Shown: positions 53,637 to 61,975 of the stretch, piece by piece
Numbering within the stretch: the stretch's first letter is position 1
How the letters are laid out: each line of letters begins with the position of its first letter
Assembly (NCBI RefSeq): GCF_018130955.1
Contig: NZ_JAFCJM010000004.1
Location: 124,001-188,000, forward strand
DNA length: 64,000 nucleotides
Reading direction: 5' to 3'
DNA from: Bradyrhizobium liaoningense
GTDB lineage: Bacteria; Pseudomonadota; Alphaproteobacteria; Rhizobiales; Xanthobacteraceae
Translations under genes and position numbers: made by a program
Notes under the pieces: generated by a model
What the model was told of the DNA's origin: nothing
What the model saw: only the letters and a program-made list of their open reading frames with translations
The model's database searches: none

Positions 53637-54287
53637 ATGACCATGACCGCCAAACAGGAAAAGCTCGCCGCACTGTTCAAGGCCGCGACCGTCATTCCCG
53701 TGCTCACGATCGAGCGCCTGGAGGACGCCGTGCCCCTGGCGCGCGCGTTGGTCGCAGGCGGCGTGCGCACGCTGGAGGTGACGCTGCGCACCCCGGTCGC
53801 GGCTGACGCGGCGAAGGCGATGATCGCGGACGTGCCGGAGGCGATCGTTGGCATCGGGACGATCCTCAACCCCGCCGATCTCGCGCGCGCCGAGGCCTTG
53901 GGCGCCAAATTCGGCATCAGCCCCGGCGGGACGCCCGAACTCCTGAAGGCCGCGGCCGGCAGCGCCTTGCCGTTCGCCCCGGGCATTGCGACCGCATCCG
54001 AGCTGATGCAGGCCCTGGCGTTCGGCTGCGATCTTGCAAAATTCTTCCCGGCCGAGCAGGCCGGCGGCATCAAGGGCCTGCGGGCGCTGGGCGGACCCTT
54101 TCCGAACGTGCGGTTCTGCCCGACCGGCGGCGTCGGCGAGGCGAATGCGGCGACCTGGCTCGCCGAGCCGAATGTGCTGGCGGTCGGCGGTTCCTGGCTG
54201 TGCCCGGCGGCGGAAGTCCGGGCCGGGAACTGGGCTGGCATAACTGCCATCTGCCAGCGCACCCTGAAAAGCCTCAAAGCCGGGTGA
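53637..54287 (+). CDS. eda: KDPG/KHG aldolase
   Basis: A 216-residue class I aldolase of the Entner-Doudoroff pathway, cleaving 2-keto-3-deoxy-6-phosphogluconate to pyruvate and glyceraldehyde 3-phosphate. Catalytic features: the Glu of TLEVTLRT and the Schiff-base Lys135 in CDLAKFFPAEQ. GIGTILNP and NVRFCPTGGV are also family motifs. Start at ATG 53637 (or 53643). It follows the kinase by 36 bp and completes the route from a 2-keto-3-deoxy acid to central metabolism. Confidence 0.94.
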   Translation: MTMTAKQEKLAALFKAATVIPVLTIERLEDAVPLARALVAGGVRTLEVTLRTPVAADAAKAMIADVPEAIVGIGTILNPADLARAEALGAKFGISPGGTPELLKAAAGSALPFAPGIATASELMQALAFGCDLAKFFPAEQAGGIKGLRALGGPFPNVRFCPTGGVGEANAATWLAEPNVLAVGGSWLCPAAEVRAGNWAGITAICQRTLKSLKAG

Positions 54288-54343
54288 AGTCTTGCCATCC
54301 TTGGGCTAAGACTTAGGTCAGGAAAGACCCAGGGAGAATAACA

Positions 54344-55513
54344 ATGACGGCCAGCATCGTCGGGTGGGCGCATACGCCGTTCGGCAAATTCGATACCGAA
54401 ACCGTGGAAAGCCTCGTCACGCGCGTCGCCAATGAGGCGCTCGCGGACGCCGGCATTGCCGCCTCCGACGTCGACGAGATCGTGCTCGGTCATTTCAACG
54501 CCGGCTTCTCGCCGCAGGATTTTACCGCCTCGCTGGTGCTGCAGGCCGACCCGCAACTGCGCTTCAAGCCGGCGACGCGGGTCGAGAACGCCTGCGCGAC
54601 GGGCTCGGCGGCTGTCCACCAGGGCATCCGTGCAATCGCGGCCGGTGCGGCCAAGATCGTGCTGGTGGTCGGCGTCGAGCAGATGACGCGCACGCCGGGT
54701 CCCGAGATCGGCAAGAACCTCCTCAAGGCGTCCTACCTGCCGGAGGACGGCGATACGGTCGGCGGCTTCGCCGGCGTGTTCGGCAAGATCGCAAGCGGCT
54801 ATTTCCAGAAGTATGGCGACCAGTCCGATGCGCTGGCGCTGATCGCCGCCAAGAACCACAAGAACGGCGTCGCCAATCCCTTCGCCCAGATGCGCAAGGA
54901 TTTTGGCTTCGACTTCTGCCGCTCCGAGAGCGAGAAGAACCCCTATGTCGCCGGTCCCTTGAAGCGGACGGACTGCTCGCTGGTCTCCGACGGCGCCGCG
55001 GCACTGGTGCTGGCGGATGCCGAGACCGCGAAGGGCATGACGAAGTCGATCGGCTTCCGCGCCACCGCCCACGCCCAGGACTTCTTGCCGATGTCCAAGC
55101 GCGACATCCTCCAGTTCGAGGGCTGCACGGTCGCTTGGCAGCGCGCGCTGGAAAAGGCCGGCGTCACGCTGTCCGATCTCTCCTTCGTCGAGACCCATGA
55201 CTGCTTCACCGTCGCCGAGCTGATCGAATATGAAGCGATGGGCCTGACGCCGAAGGGGCAGGGCGCCCGCGCTATCAAGGAAGGCTGGACGCTGAAAGAG
55301 GGCAAGCTGCCGGTCAATCCATCCGGCGGGCTGAAGGCCAAGGGCCACCCGATCGGTGCCACCGGTGTCTCCATGCACGTGATGACCGCGATGCAGCTTG
55401 CGGGGCAGGCGCCCGAGGGGATGCAGCTCAAGAACGCCAAGCTCGGCGGCATCTTCAATATGGGCGGCGCGGCCGTCGCCAACTACGTGTCTATCCTTGA
55501 GCCGCTGAAGTAA
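54344..55513 (+). CDS. SCP-x-type thiolase (acetyl-CoA acetyltransferase family)
   Basis: A 389-residue thiolase. The nucleophile Cys84 is in VENACATGSAA, His285 is in ETHDCFTVAE and the C-terminal GGLKAKGHPIGATG motif is intact, so it should be an active condensing or cleaving enzyme of acyl-CoA. The layout (TPFGKF start, FNAGFSPQ) is that of the SCP-x/lipid-transfer-type thiolases rather than the FadA group. It starts 56 bp after eda and ends before a strong terminator. Confidence 0.9.
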   Translation: MTASIVGWAHTPFGKFDTETVESLVTRVANEALADAGIAASDVDEIVLGHFNAGFSPQDFTASLVLQADPQLRFKPATRVENACATGSAAVHQGIRAIAAGAAKIVLVVGVEQMTRTPGPEIGKNLLKASYLPEDGDTVGGFAGVFGKIASGYFQKYGDQSDALALIAAKNHKNGVANPFAQMRKDFGFDFCRSESEKNPYVAGPLKRTDCSLVSDGAAALVLADAETAKGMTKSIGFRATAHAQDFLPMSKRDILQFEGCTVAWQRALEKAGVTLSDLSFVETHDCFTVAELIEYEAMGLTPKGQGARAIKEGWTLKEGKLPVNPSGGLKAKGHPIGATGVSMHVMTAMQLAGQAPEGMQLKNAKLGGIFNMGGAAVANYVSILEPLK

Positions 55514-55521
55514 GGTCGCCT

Positions 55522-55567
55522 GGGGTGGGCAAAGGCGCGCAGAGCGCCGTGCCCGCCCTTTTTCTTT
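55522..55567 (+). terminator. Rho-independent terminator after the thiolase gene
   Basis: A two-part stem (GGGTGGGCA with TGCCCGCCC, and an inner GGCGC/GCGCC) is followed by TTTTTCTTT. It probably ends the long importer-kdgK-eda-thiolase transcript. Confidence 0.82.
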
Positions 55568-55635
55568 GCGTTAGATCATGGTCGGGCCACTCGGCCCACC
55601 TTTAATGCTCCTGATTGATTTGCAGGGAATGCGTC

Positions 55636-55842
55636 ATGAGCACTGAATATGGATCCTCGCTGTCACTGGACGAACTCAACGATCGCATTGCGATCCTCGA
55701 GGGCAATATCCGGCAGCTCATCGAGCAGGCGGCCGCTGCTTCGGGCGAGCAGAACGAGGCGCGCATCGCCGACCGCATCAATCAGCAGAACGAGGAGCTC
55801 GAACGGCTGCTCAAGATCCGCGAAGCCCGCCAGAAGAAATGA
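55636..55842 (+). CDS. Small coiled-coil protein
   Basis: A 68-residue protein, almost entirely helical with heptad-like Leu/Ile spacing (LDELNDRIAILEGNIRQLIEQ, then RIADRINQQNEELERLLKIREA). It is soluble and acidic in its middle. ATG 55636 follows GCAGGGAATGCGTC. Nothing about its function is visible; similar small coiled-coil proteins occur in many Bradyrhizobium genomes. Confidence 0.68.
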   Translation: MSTEYGSSLSLDELNDRIAILEGNIRQLIEQAAAASGEQNEARIADRINQQNEELERLLKIREARQKK

Positions 55843-55969
55843 GCTGATGGCCACGGTCCGCGCCGCGCATGCGGCCATACGCCGGCCGCCCTTGCTCGCA
55901 ACGGAGCGCTGCCGTTAGGTGACCGAAATCGCAGGCTCGCTCGTGAGCCCGCGCAATCGGGAGAGAACG

Positions 55970-57169
55970 ATGGGGCCGCTGCAGGGCATCAAAGTCATCG
56001 ATATGACCACCGTGCTGATGGGGCCCTATGCCACCCAGATGCTGGGCGACTACGGCGCCGACGTCATCAAGGTGGAATCGCTCGACGGCGACGTCACGCG
56101 CCAGATCGGCCCGATGCGGCATGCCGGCATGGGCCCGGTGTTCCTCAACACCAACCGCAGCAAGCGCTGCATTTGCCTCGACCTGAAGAAGCCGGCCGGC
56201 CGCGAGGCCGTGCTGCGCCTGATCAGGGGCGCCGACGTCCTGGTCTACAACGTCCGGCCGCAGGCGATGGCGCGGCTCCAGCTCGGCTATGACGTGGTCT
56301 CCGCAATCAACCCGCGCCTGGTCTATGCCGGCGTCTTCGGTTTTGGCCAGGATGGCCCTTACGCGGCAAAGCCCGCCTATGACGACCTGATCCAGGGCGC
56401 TACCGCGCTCCCCGCCTTGATGGCGCAGACCGGCGACGGCGTGCCGCGCTACGTGCCGAATGCGCTGGTCGATCGCATCGTCGGCCTCACCGCCGTTGGC
56501 GCGATCTGCGCGAGCATCGTGCATCGCGACCGCACCGGATGCGGCCAGCGCGTCGACATCCCCATGTTCGAGACCATGGCTGGCTTCGTCATGGGCGATC
56601 ACATGGGCGGGCTCACCTTCGAGCCGCCCCTCGACAAGGGCGGTTATGCCCGCCACCTCTCGCGCGACCGCAGGCCCTACAAGACATCAGACGGCTATCT
56701 CAGCGTCATCGTCTACAACGACAAGCAATGGGAAAACTTCTTTGAGGCGACCGGCCGCGAGGATTTGCGCGCCGACAAGCGGTTCGCCACTTTCGCCGGC
56801 CGCGCCGCCAATATCGACTTCGTCTATGCCGAGCTCGCCCGCATCTTTGAGACCCGCTCGACGGCGGAGTGGATCGATCTGCTCACCAGGGCCGACGTGC
56901 CGGTCATGCCCATGCACGACCTCCAGACCATTTTGGGCGACGAGCATCTCGTCGCCACGGACTTCTTCCCGGTCGTCAATCATCCGACTGAAGGCCCGAT
57001 CCGCAGCATGAAAGTCACCGCGACCTGGTCGGAGACCGAAGCCGAGCCGGTCCGGCTGGCGCCGCGGCTCAACGAGCATGGCGACGAGATCCTGCGCGAG
57101 ATCGGCTACTCCGTGGACGAGATCGCGGCGCTGGTGCGCGACGGGGTGACCCGATCGCCGCCAAAGTAG
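55970..57169 (+). CDS. CaiB/BaiF-family (family III) CoA-transferase
   Basis: A 399-residue class III CoA-transferase that moves CoA between carboxylic acids. Features: LQGIKVIDMTTVLMGPYATQMLGDYGADVIKVE at the start, the catalytic Asp in the AYDDLIQG motif (near 141), GQRVDIPMFETM, and a conserved YNDKQWENFF region. ATG 55970 follows CGGGAGAG; the GTG at 55919 lies further up. It is followed by an inverted repeat and a thiolase-like gene, forming an acyl-CoA cluster. Confidence 0.92.
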   Translation: MGPLQGIKVIDMTTVLMGPYATQMLGDYGADVIKVESLDGDVTRQIGPMRHAGMGPVFLNTNRSKRCICLDLKKPAGREAVLRLIRGADVLVYNVRPQAMARLQLGYDVVSAINPRLVYAGVFGFGQDGPYAAKPAYDDLIQGATALPALMAQTGDGVPRYVPNALVDRIVGLTAVGAICASIVHRDRTGCGQRVDIPMFETMAGFVMGDHMGGLTFEPPLDKGGYARHLSRDRRPYKTSDGYLSVIVYNDKQWENFFEATGREDLRADKRFATFAGRAANIDFVYAELARIFETRSTAEWIDLLTRADVPVMPMHDLQTILGDEHLVATDFFPVVNHPTEGPIRSMKVTATWSETEAEPVRLAPRLNEHGDEILREIGYSVDEIAALVRDGVTRSPPK

Positions 57170-57195
57170 GAGGGCAGGGATGACAACTCTCTCAT

Positions 57196-57298
57196 CCGTC
57201 ATTCCGGGGCGCGACGAAGTCGCGAGCCCGGAATCCATACTCACGATGGTGGCTATGGATTCCGGGCTCGCGCCAAGAGGCGCGCCCCGGAATGACGG
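57196..57298. repeat. RPE-like inverted repeat
   Basis: 57196-57239 (starting CCGTCATTCCGGGGCG) pairs closely with 57254-57298 (ending CCCCGGAATGACGG), a long hairpin typical of rhizobial palindromic elements. It lies between the CoA-transferase and thiolase-like genes. Confidence 0.83.
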
Positions 57299-57313
57299 TG
57301 TGGAGACAGCATC

Positions 57314-58450
57314 ATGAGCTTCGTCACCGGCGTCGGGCTCACACCTTTCGGCAAGCATGAAGGCTCGTCCTCGCTCGACCTGATGAGCAAGGCCGCCCAG
57401 CTTGCGATCGACGACGCCGGGCTGAAGCGCGCCGAGATCGACGGCATTCTTTGCGGCTATTCGACCGTCTCGCCGCACATCATGCTGGCGACCGTGTTCG
57501 CCGAACATTTCGGCATCCGCCCTAGCTACGCCCACGCCGTTCAGGTCGGCGGCGCCACCGGCCTTGCCATGACCATGCTGGCGCATCAGCTCGTCGAGGC
57601 CGGCGTCGTCAAGCACGTGCTGGTCGTCGCCGGCGAGAACCGTCTGACCGGGCAGAGCCGCGACGCCTCCATCCAGGCGCTCGCCCAGGTCGGCCATCCC
57701 GACTACGAGGTGCCGCTGGGCCCGACCATTCCCGCCTATTACGGCCTCGTCGCTTCGCGCTACATGCACGAATACGGCGTCACCGAAGAGGACCTTGCCG
57801 AATTCGCGGTGCTGATGCGGGCGCATGCCTGCAGCCATCCCGGCGCGCAATTCCACGACCCGATCACGGTCGCCGACGTCATGGCGTCGAAGCCGGTGGC
57901 GTTGCCGCTCAAGCTGCTCGATTGCTGCCCGGTCTCCGACGGTGGCGCAGCCTTCGTCATCAGTCGCGAACGAACCGGCGCGAGTGGGGTCAAGGTGCGT
58001 GGCTGCGCGCAGGCCCATACCCACCAGCACGTCACGGCTGCGCCCGCGCTGAGTGAACTCGGCGCCGAGATTTCGATTGCGCGCGCAAAGCAGGCCGCAG
58101 GCGTTGCGATATCGGATGTGCGCTACGCTGCAGTCTATGACAGCTTTACGATCACGCTCGCGATGCTGCTCGAGGATCTCGGGCTTGCGAAGCGGGGCGA
58201 GGCGGCGGCCCGCGTGCGCTCCGGCCATTTTGGCCGTGACGGCGCCATGCCGCTCAACACCCATGGCGGTCTGCTCAGCTACGGCCATTGCGGCGTCGGC
58301 GGTGCGATGGCGCATCTCGTCGAAACGCATTTGCAGATGACGGAACGGGCGGGCAATCGCCAGGTGCGCGATGCCTCGATGGCGCTGCTGCATGGCGATG
58401 GCGGCGTGTTGTCCTCCCATGTCAGCATGTTTCTGGAGCGGGTGCGATGA
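57314..58450 (+). CDS. Thiolase-fold protein lacking the nucleophile Cys, DUF35 partner
   Basis: A 378-residue thiolase-superfamily protein. The usual ENACATG motif reads AVQVGGATG, with Gly80 in place of the Cys. The His of the ETHD motif is replaced by Tyr275 in VYDSFTI, while GHCGVGG is retained at the C-terminus. These changes match thiolase-like retro-aldolases (Ltp2 type) rather than true thiolases. The Zn-ribbon/OB-fold protein next to it overlaps by ATGA, as in Ltp2-ChsH2 (DUF35) complexes. The reaction is inferred. The start has an AGCATC spacer without an ideal RBS. Confidence 0.83.
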   Translation: MSFVTGVGLTPFGKHEGSSSLDLMSKAAQLAIDDAGLKRAEIDGILCGYSTVSPHIMLATVFAEHFGIRPSYAHAVQVGGATGLAMTMLAHQLVEAGVVKHVLVVAGENRLTGQSRDASIQALAQVGHPDYEVPLGPTIPAYYGLVASRYMHEYGVTEEDLAEFAVLMRAHACSHPGAQFHDPITVADVMASKPVALPLKLLDCCPVSDGGAAFVISRERTGASGVKVRGCAQAHTHQHVTAAPALSELGAEISIARAKQAAGVAISDVRYAAVYDSFTITLAMLLEDLGLAKRGEAAARVRSGHFGRDGAMPLNTHGGLLSYGHCGVGGAMAHLVETHLQMTERAGNRQVRDASMALLHGDGGVLSSHVSMFLERVR

Positions 58451-58806
58451 GCGAACGGATGGCCGATTGGACCAAGGGTGAGCAGGCGATCGTCTATCAG
58501 ACCTGCGGAGCCTGCGGCCATGTCCAGTATTTCCATCGTGCCTTCTGCGCGGCCTGTGGTGCGGCAGATCCGGGGGAACGGCGCGCAAGCGGCAATGGCA
58601 GGGTGTACGCAACCTCACTCGTCTGTCGCGCGGCGACGCCGGAGACGAAGGCGCACGTGCCCTACAACATCCTGCTGGTCGATTGTGCCGAAGGCTTTCG
58701 CATGATGGCGCATGGCGAGATGAATCTCGCCATCGGCGACGTGGTCACCGCGAGCTTTGTGCCGTTTGCCGAAAAGCTCGTGCCGTTCTTCACCAAGAGG
58801 AGCTAG
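58447..58806 (+). CDS. DUF35 / OB-fold Zn-ribbon protein
   Basis: A 119-residue partner of thiolase-like enzymes. The N-terminal rubredoxin-like zinc knuckle (TCGACGHVQYFHRAFCAACG, residues about 19-38) is followed by an OB-fold (RVYATSLVCRAAT, GEMNLAIGDVVTASFVPF). ATG 58447 overlaps the thiolase-fold gene's stop. In steroid-degrading relatives such a protein is needed for aldolase or hydratase activity. Confidence 0.92.
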   Translation: MSERMADWTKGEQAIVYQTCGACGHVQYFHRAFCAACGAADPGERRASGNGRVYATSLVCRAATPETKAHVPYNILLVDCAEGFRMMAHGEMNLAIGDVVTASFVPFAEKLVPFFTKRS

Positions 58807-58852
58807 TGGATTTCGCCATTCGGGGGCGGTCCAAAGGACCGAGCCTGGAACG

Positions 58853-58901
58853 GGAATTCTGGGCCTGGCGCACGTGCGCGATGCGCCACCCCGGAATGAC
58901 G
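58853..58901. repeat. Degenerate RPE-like element
   Basis: The stretch between GGAATTCTGGGC and GGAATGACG resembles the right arm of the 57196-57298 element, with a TGCGCGATGCGCCA spacer. It is a worn copy of the same repeat family. Confidence 0.55.
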
Positions 58902-58912
58902 AATACTCTGAA

Positions 58913-59014
58913 CTAGCGCCCGTAGAACAAAATGCTGGCGATGACGAGCATCGCCGTCACCGCCAGCATATGCGCGAGCGCTTCCGAGGCCGCCCTCCTG
59001 GTGGCTTCCTTCAT
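58913..59014 (-). CDS. Membrane microprotein, 33 residues
   Basis: A short frame ending TAG at 58913-58915. It starts ATG at 59014, preceded by TTTAGGGAGAAAACGG, a good ribosome-binding site. The N-terminus is charged (KEATRR) and the last half is a hydrophobic helix (MLAVTAMLVIASILFYG), as in single-span small proteins. No larger overlapping gene competes here. It is divergent from the 59273 gene. Function unknown. The ~258 bases upstream of it hold nothing else I can support. Confidence 0.6.
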   Translation of the reverse strand: MKEATRRAASEALAHMLAVTAMLVIASILFYGR

Positions 59015-59272
59015 GCCGTTTTCTCCCTAAACCTGGGCGTGACTCATCGTTGCGCGCGCTGCGCAATCGACGGCCAAATTTTGTTACTCGGAACACCCCA
59101 CGGCGAGCATTCGCTTCGATGAGTCCCCACTCAGCGAACACTGCACTGTCTCAAGGTCGATCAGTAATACGGCGGCAATTTGGAGAGATAATGTTGCTCT
59201 TGCGTCGGTGCACGAATAGTCTTCGGGAATTCGAGGAAAAATCGACAATAAAACCAAGACCCAAGGTGATTG

Positions 59273-59800
59273 ATGGCCCGTATCGACTACGCCGATCCCG
59301 CGAACGCATCCGATCGTACCCGCGAGATTCTCGCCAAGAATCGCAATGCCAACATATTTCGCATGATGTCGCATTCGCCCGACTATTTCGTGCAGTATTG
59401 CCGGCTCGGCGGCGCGATCCGCAGCAGGGGCGAGCTCGATCCGGTCGTGCGGGAACTCGCGATCACGCGCACCGGGATTCTCTGCGAAGCGCCTTACGAG
59501 ATCATCGCGCACAAGCGCATCGGCAAGAACGTCGGCGTCACCGACGAGCAGAACGAGGCGCTGACGAACTGGCAGGCGGCGGCCTGCTTCACCGAGACGC
59601 AGCGTGCCGCGCTCGCCTTCACCGATGAGATCGTGAGGCTGAACAAGCCGACCGATGCCACGTTCAAGGCGATCGCGTCGAAGTTGACGCCGGGCGCGCT
59701 GGTCGAACTCCAGCTCTCGGTCGGCTTCTACATCATGACCTCGAAGTTCCTCGAGACCTTTGAGATCGACCTCCAGCCGGTGACGGAGGTCGTTGGCTAG
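59273..59800 (+). CDS. Carboxymuconolactone decarboxylase/AhpD-like family protein
   Basis: A 175-residue helical protein. The family motif VRELAITRTGILCEAPYEIIAHKRIGKNVG (residues about 60-90) includes Cys, Tyr-Glu and His. Unlike AhpD it has only one Cys in that motif, so disulfide chemistry of the CXXC type is unlikely; it may be a lactone decarboxylase-like or peroxidase-like protein. ATG 59273 follows AAGGTGATTG. It sits 10 bp before the MazG-like gene. Confidence 0.85.
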   Translation: MARIDYADPANASDRTREILAKNRNANIFRMMSHSPDYFVQYCRLGGAIRSRGELDPVVRELAITRTGILCEAPYEIIAHKRIGKNVGVTDEQNEALTNWQAAACFTETQRAALAFTDEIVRLNKPTDATFKAIASKLTPGALVELQLSVGFYIMTSKFLETFEIDLQPVTEVVG

Positions 59801-59810
59801 GGAGCCATCG

Positions 59811-60101
59811 ATGACGATCGACGATTACGCCGCGTGGGCTGCGAGCACGGCAAAGGGCACGCAGCCGCCGACCCATGAGCGGCTGTCCTATCTCGGTCTC
59901 GGCCTCGCAGGAGAGGCCGGCGAAGTCGCCGAGCACATCAAGAAGCTGCTGCGTGACGGAACGCTGGATCAGGCCGCGATGGCCGAAGAACTCGGCGACG
60001 TCGTCTACTATTGGGCGTGCCTCTGCGCCGCGCTCGGCCGCAAGCCGTCGGAGGTGCTTGCCGCGAGCAAGGCCAAGGTTGAGCGCAGGCTCGGGCCGTA
60101 G
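59811..60101 (+). CDS. MazG-like nucleotide pyrophosphohydrolase
   Basis: A 96-residue all-alpha NTP-PPase of the short MazG/iMazG type. The metal motif is split: GEAGEVAEHIKK (EExxE-like) and EELGDVVYYWA (ExxD). It hydrolyses nucleoside triphosphates or damaged nucleotides. ATG 59811 follows TAGGGAG. It is in one transcript with the CMD-like protein and convergent with the glutaminase gene. Confidence 0.88.
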   Translation: MTIDDYAAWAASTAKGTQPPTHERLSYLGLGLAGEAGEVAEHIKKLLRDGTLDQAAMAEELGDVVYYWACLCAALGRKPSEVLAASKAKVERRLGP

Positions 60102-60106
60102 ACCAC

Positions 60107-61954
60107 CTACATCGACGTCAAAATATCCACCTTGGCATTCGCCACGATCAGGCGGTCGGCGAGCAGTTGCGCCAGGTTGCGCATGATGCGCTCGCCGGCG
60201 CGGGGGTGCTGCTTGCGGAAGCGCTCGAAATCCCCGAGAGGCACCTCGTAAGCCGTCGCCGACATGTCAGCCAGAACATCTGCGGAGCGCGTGGATTCCA
60301 GCAGCGCCATCTCGCCAAAGGCCATGCCGGCGGTCAGCGTCGCCAGCCGCACGCCGTCGGGCAGCGTGACGTGCACGGCGCCGGAGCGCAGGAAGAACAG
60401 GGAATCGGCGGGATTGCCGGTCGCAACGATCTTCGCGCCCGCCTGATAGCTCCTGATCGTGCAGAGCGAGGCGAGGTCGGCCAGCTCTTCTTCGCTGAGG
60501 CCGGCGAGCAGCAGCTGCTCGTCAAGCTCGGTGGTTTCGTGAAAATCGATCGAGCCGCCATAGCGGTAGACGATCTGGTCCTCGACCCATTCGATGGCGG
60601 TATCGAGCAAATAGAAGTCGCGGACGTTCCTCAGCTCTGCCGTCCATTCCCGCAAGCTGTCCCATTCCCGCGATGCGCGTTTGACACCTGAAATGACGAC
60701 GGTGACGTTGAGCGTTGCGAGCTCCGCAAAGGCTTCCGCGACGAGGCGCGCGCCGGCGCGGGTGGTTGAGGTGACGCGGTGCAGGTCGAAGATCACGAAT
60801 TGCGGGCGGGGCCTCGCCGCAAGTCGCCGCGAGACGTAGTCCACCGCGGAGAGCGACAGCGTGCCGACCAGCTCGATGATCCACACATCCTGGTCATGCG
60901 CGGCGATGATCTCGCGCTCCTGCGGGCGGCGGACGCGCCGTGACGGACTCTTGCCGATGTCGTAGTCGGCGATCACGGCGTTGCGCGCGTCGTCGCTGCG
61001 GTTGAGCATGTGCAGATCGTAGTGCGAGGACAATGCCTCGCAGACCTTGATGCCGCGCACGCTGTTGCCGTGCTTGTCGAGCTTTGGCGAATAGCTGCCG
61101 AGGCCGAGCCGTGCGGGCAGGGCGGCCAAAATGCCGCCGCCGACGCCGCTCTTGGCGGGAATGCCGATGCGGTAGATCCATTCGCCGGCGTAGTCGTACA
61201 TGCCCGACGAGGTCATCACCGACAGCGTGCGCGAGATCGCATAGGGCGTCATCACCTGCTCGCCGGTGACGGGATTGATGCCGCGATTGGCAAGCGTCGC
61301 GGCCATGACGGCAATGTCGCGCGCGCTGACCAGAACCGCGCATTGCCGGAAATAGACGTCGAGCACGGCAGCGACGTTGTCGGCGATGACCGCATTGGTC
61401 TTCAGGAGATAGGCGATGGCGCGATTGCGGTCGCCGGTCTGGCTTTCGGATGCATAGACGGCTTCGTCCACGTCGAGCTCGCGGCCTGCGAAGCGGCCGA
61501 GCGCCTTGTGGATCTCCTCGAAGGCGGCATCGCCCTTGCTCTCGCAAATCAGCCCTGTGCACGCGATCGCGCCGGCGTTCACCATCGGGTTGAAGGGATG
61601 GTTGTCCGAATTGAGCCTGATCGAGTTGAAAGGGTCGCCCGACGGCTCGACGCCGATCGCGCTCTCGACCCGGCTTGCGCCCAGCACATCCAGGGCCAGG
61701 GCGAACACGAACGGCTTAGACATGGACTGGATGGTGAAGGGCACTCGGCTGTCGCCGACCTCATAAACATGGCCGTCCAGCGTCGCGAGGCTGATGCCAA
61801 AATGGGCAGGGTCGGCCTTGCTGAGCTCGGGGATGTAGTCGGCGACGGTGCCGGACGTCTCGGCCGAGAATTCATTGAGACAAGCGTTCAGAAACCGCAG
61901 CAAGGGCGGGTTCGAGCGGGTCCAGGCGTCGGCGGCGGGCGATTGCGATGTCAT
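60107..61954 (-). CDS. glsA: Glutaminase with C-terminal STAS and cyclic-nucleotide-binding domains
   Basis: A 615-residue fusion protein. The N-terminal ~310 residues are a serine-dependent glutaminase (GlsA/YbaS type) that hydrolyses Gln to Glu and ammonia: Ser77-x-x-Lys80 in TIQSMSKPF, NPMVNAGAI, and the YDLHM-type C-terminal end. A STAS domain follows (about 330-440: IIAAHDQDVWIIELVGTL, VIFDLHRVT) and a cNMP-binding domain ends the protein (about 470-600: FFLRSGAVHVTLPDG, FGEMALLESTRSADV). It suggests control of activity by ligand or membrane state. ATG 61954 has AAGGAGAGGG upstream. Confidence 0.9.
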   Translation of the reverse strand: MTSQSPAADAWTRSNPPLLRFLNACLNEFSAETSGTVADYIPELSKADPAHFGISLATLDGHVYEVGDSRVPFTIQSMSKPFVFALALDVLGASRVESAIGVEPSGDPFNSIRLNSDNHPFNPMVNAGAIACTGLICESKGDAAFEEIHKALGRFAGRELDVDEAVYASESQTGDRNRAIAYLLKTNAVIADNVAAVLDVYFRQCAVLVSARDIAVMAATLANRGINPVTGEQVMTPYAISRTLSVMTSSGMYDYAGEWIYRIGIPAKSGVGGGILAALPARLGLGSYSPKLDKHGNSVRGIKVCEALSSHYDLHMLNRSDDARNAVIADYDIGKSPSRRVRRPQEREIIAAHDQDVWIIELVGTLSLSAVDYVSRRLAARPRPQFVIFDLHRVTSTTRAGARLVAEAFAELATLNVTVVISGVKRASREWDSLREWTAELRNVRDFYLLDTAIEWVEDQIVYRYGGSIDFHETTELDEQLLLAGLSEEELADLASLCTIRSYQAGAKIVATGNPADSLFFLRSGAVHVTLPDGVRLATLTAGMAFGEMALLESTRSADVLADMSATAYEVPLGDFERFRKQHPRAGERIMRNLAQLLADRLIVANAKVDILTSM

Positions 61955-61975
61955 CCCTCTCCTTGTGCATCGCAA

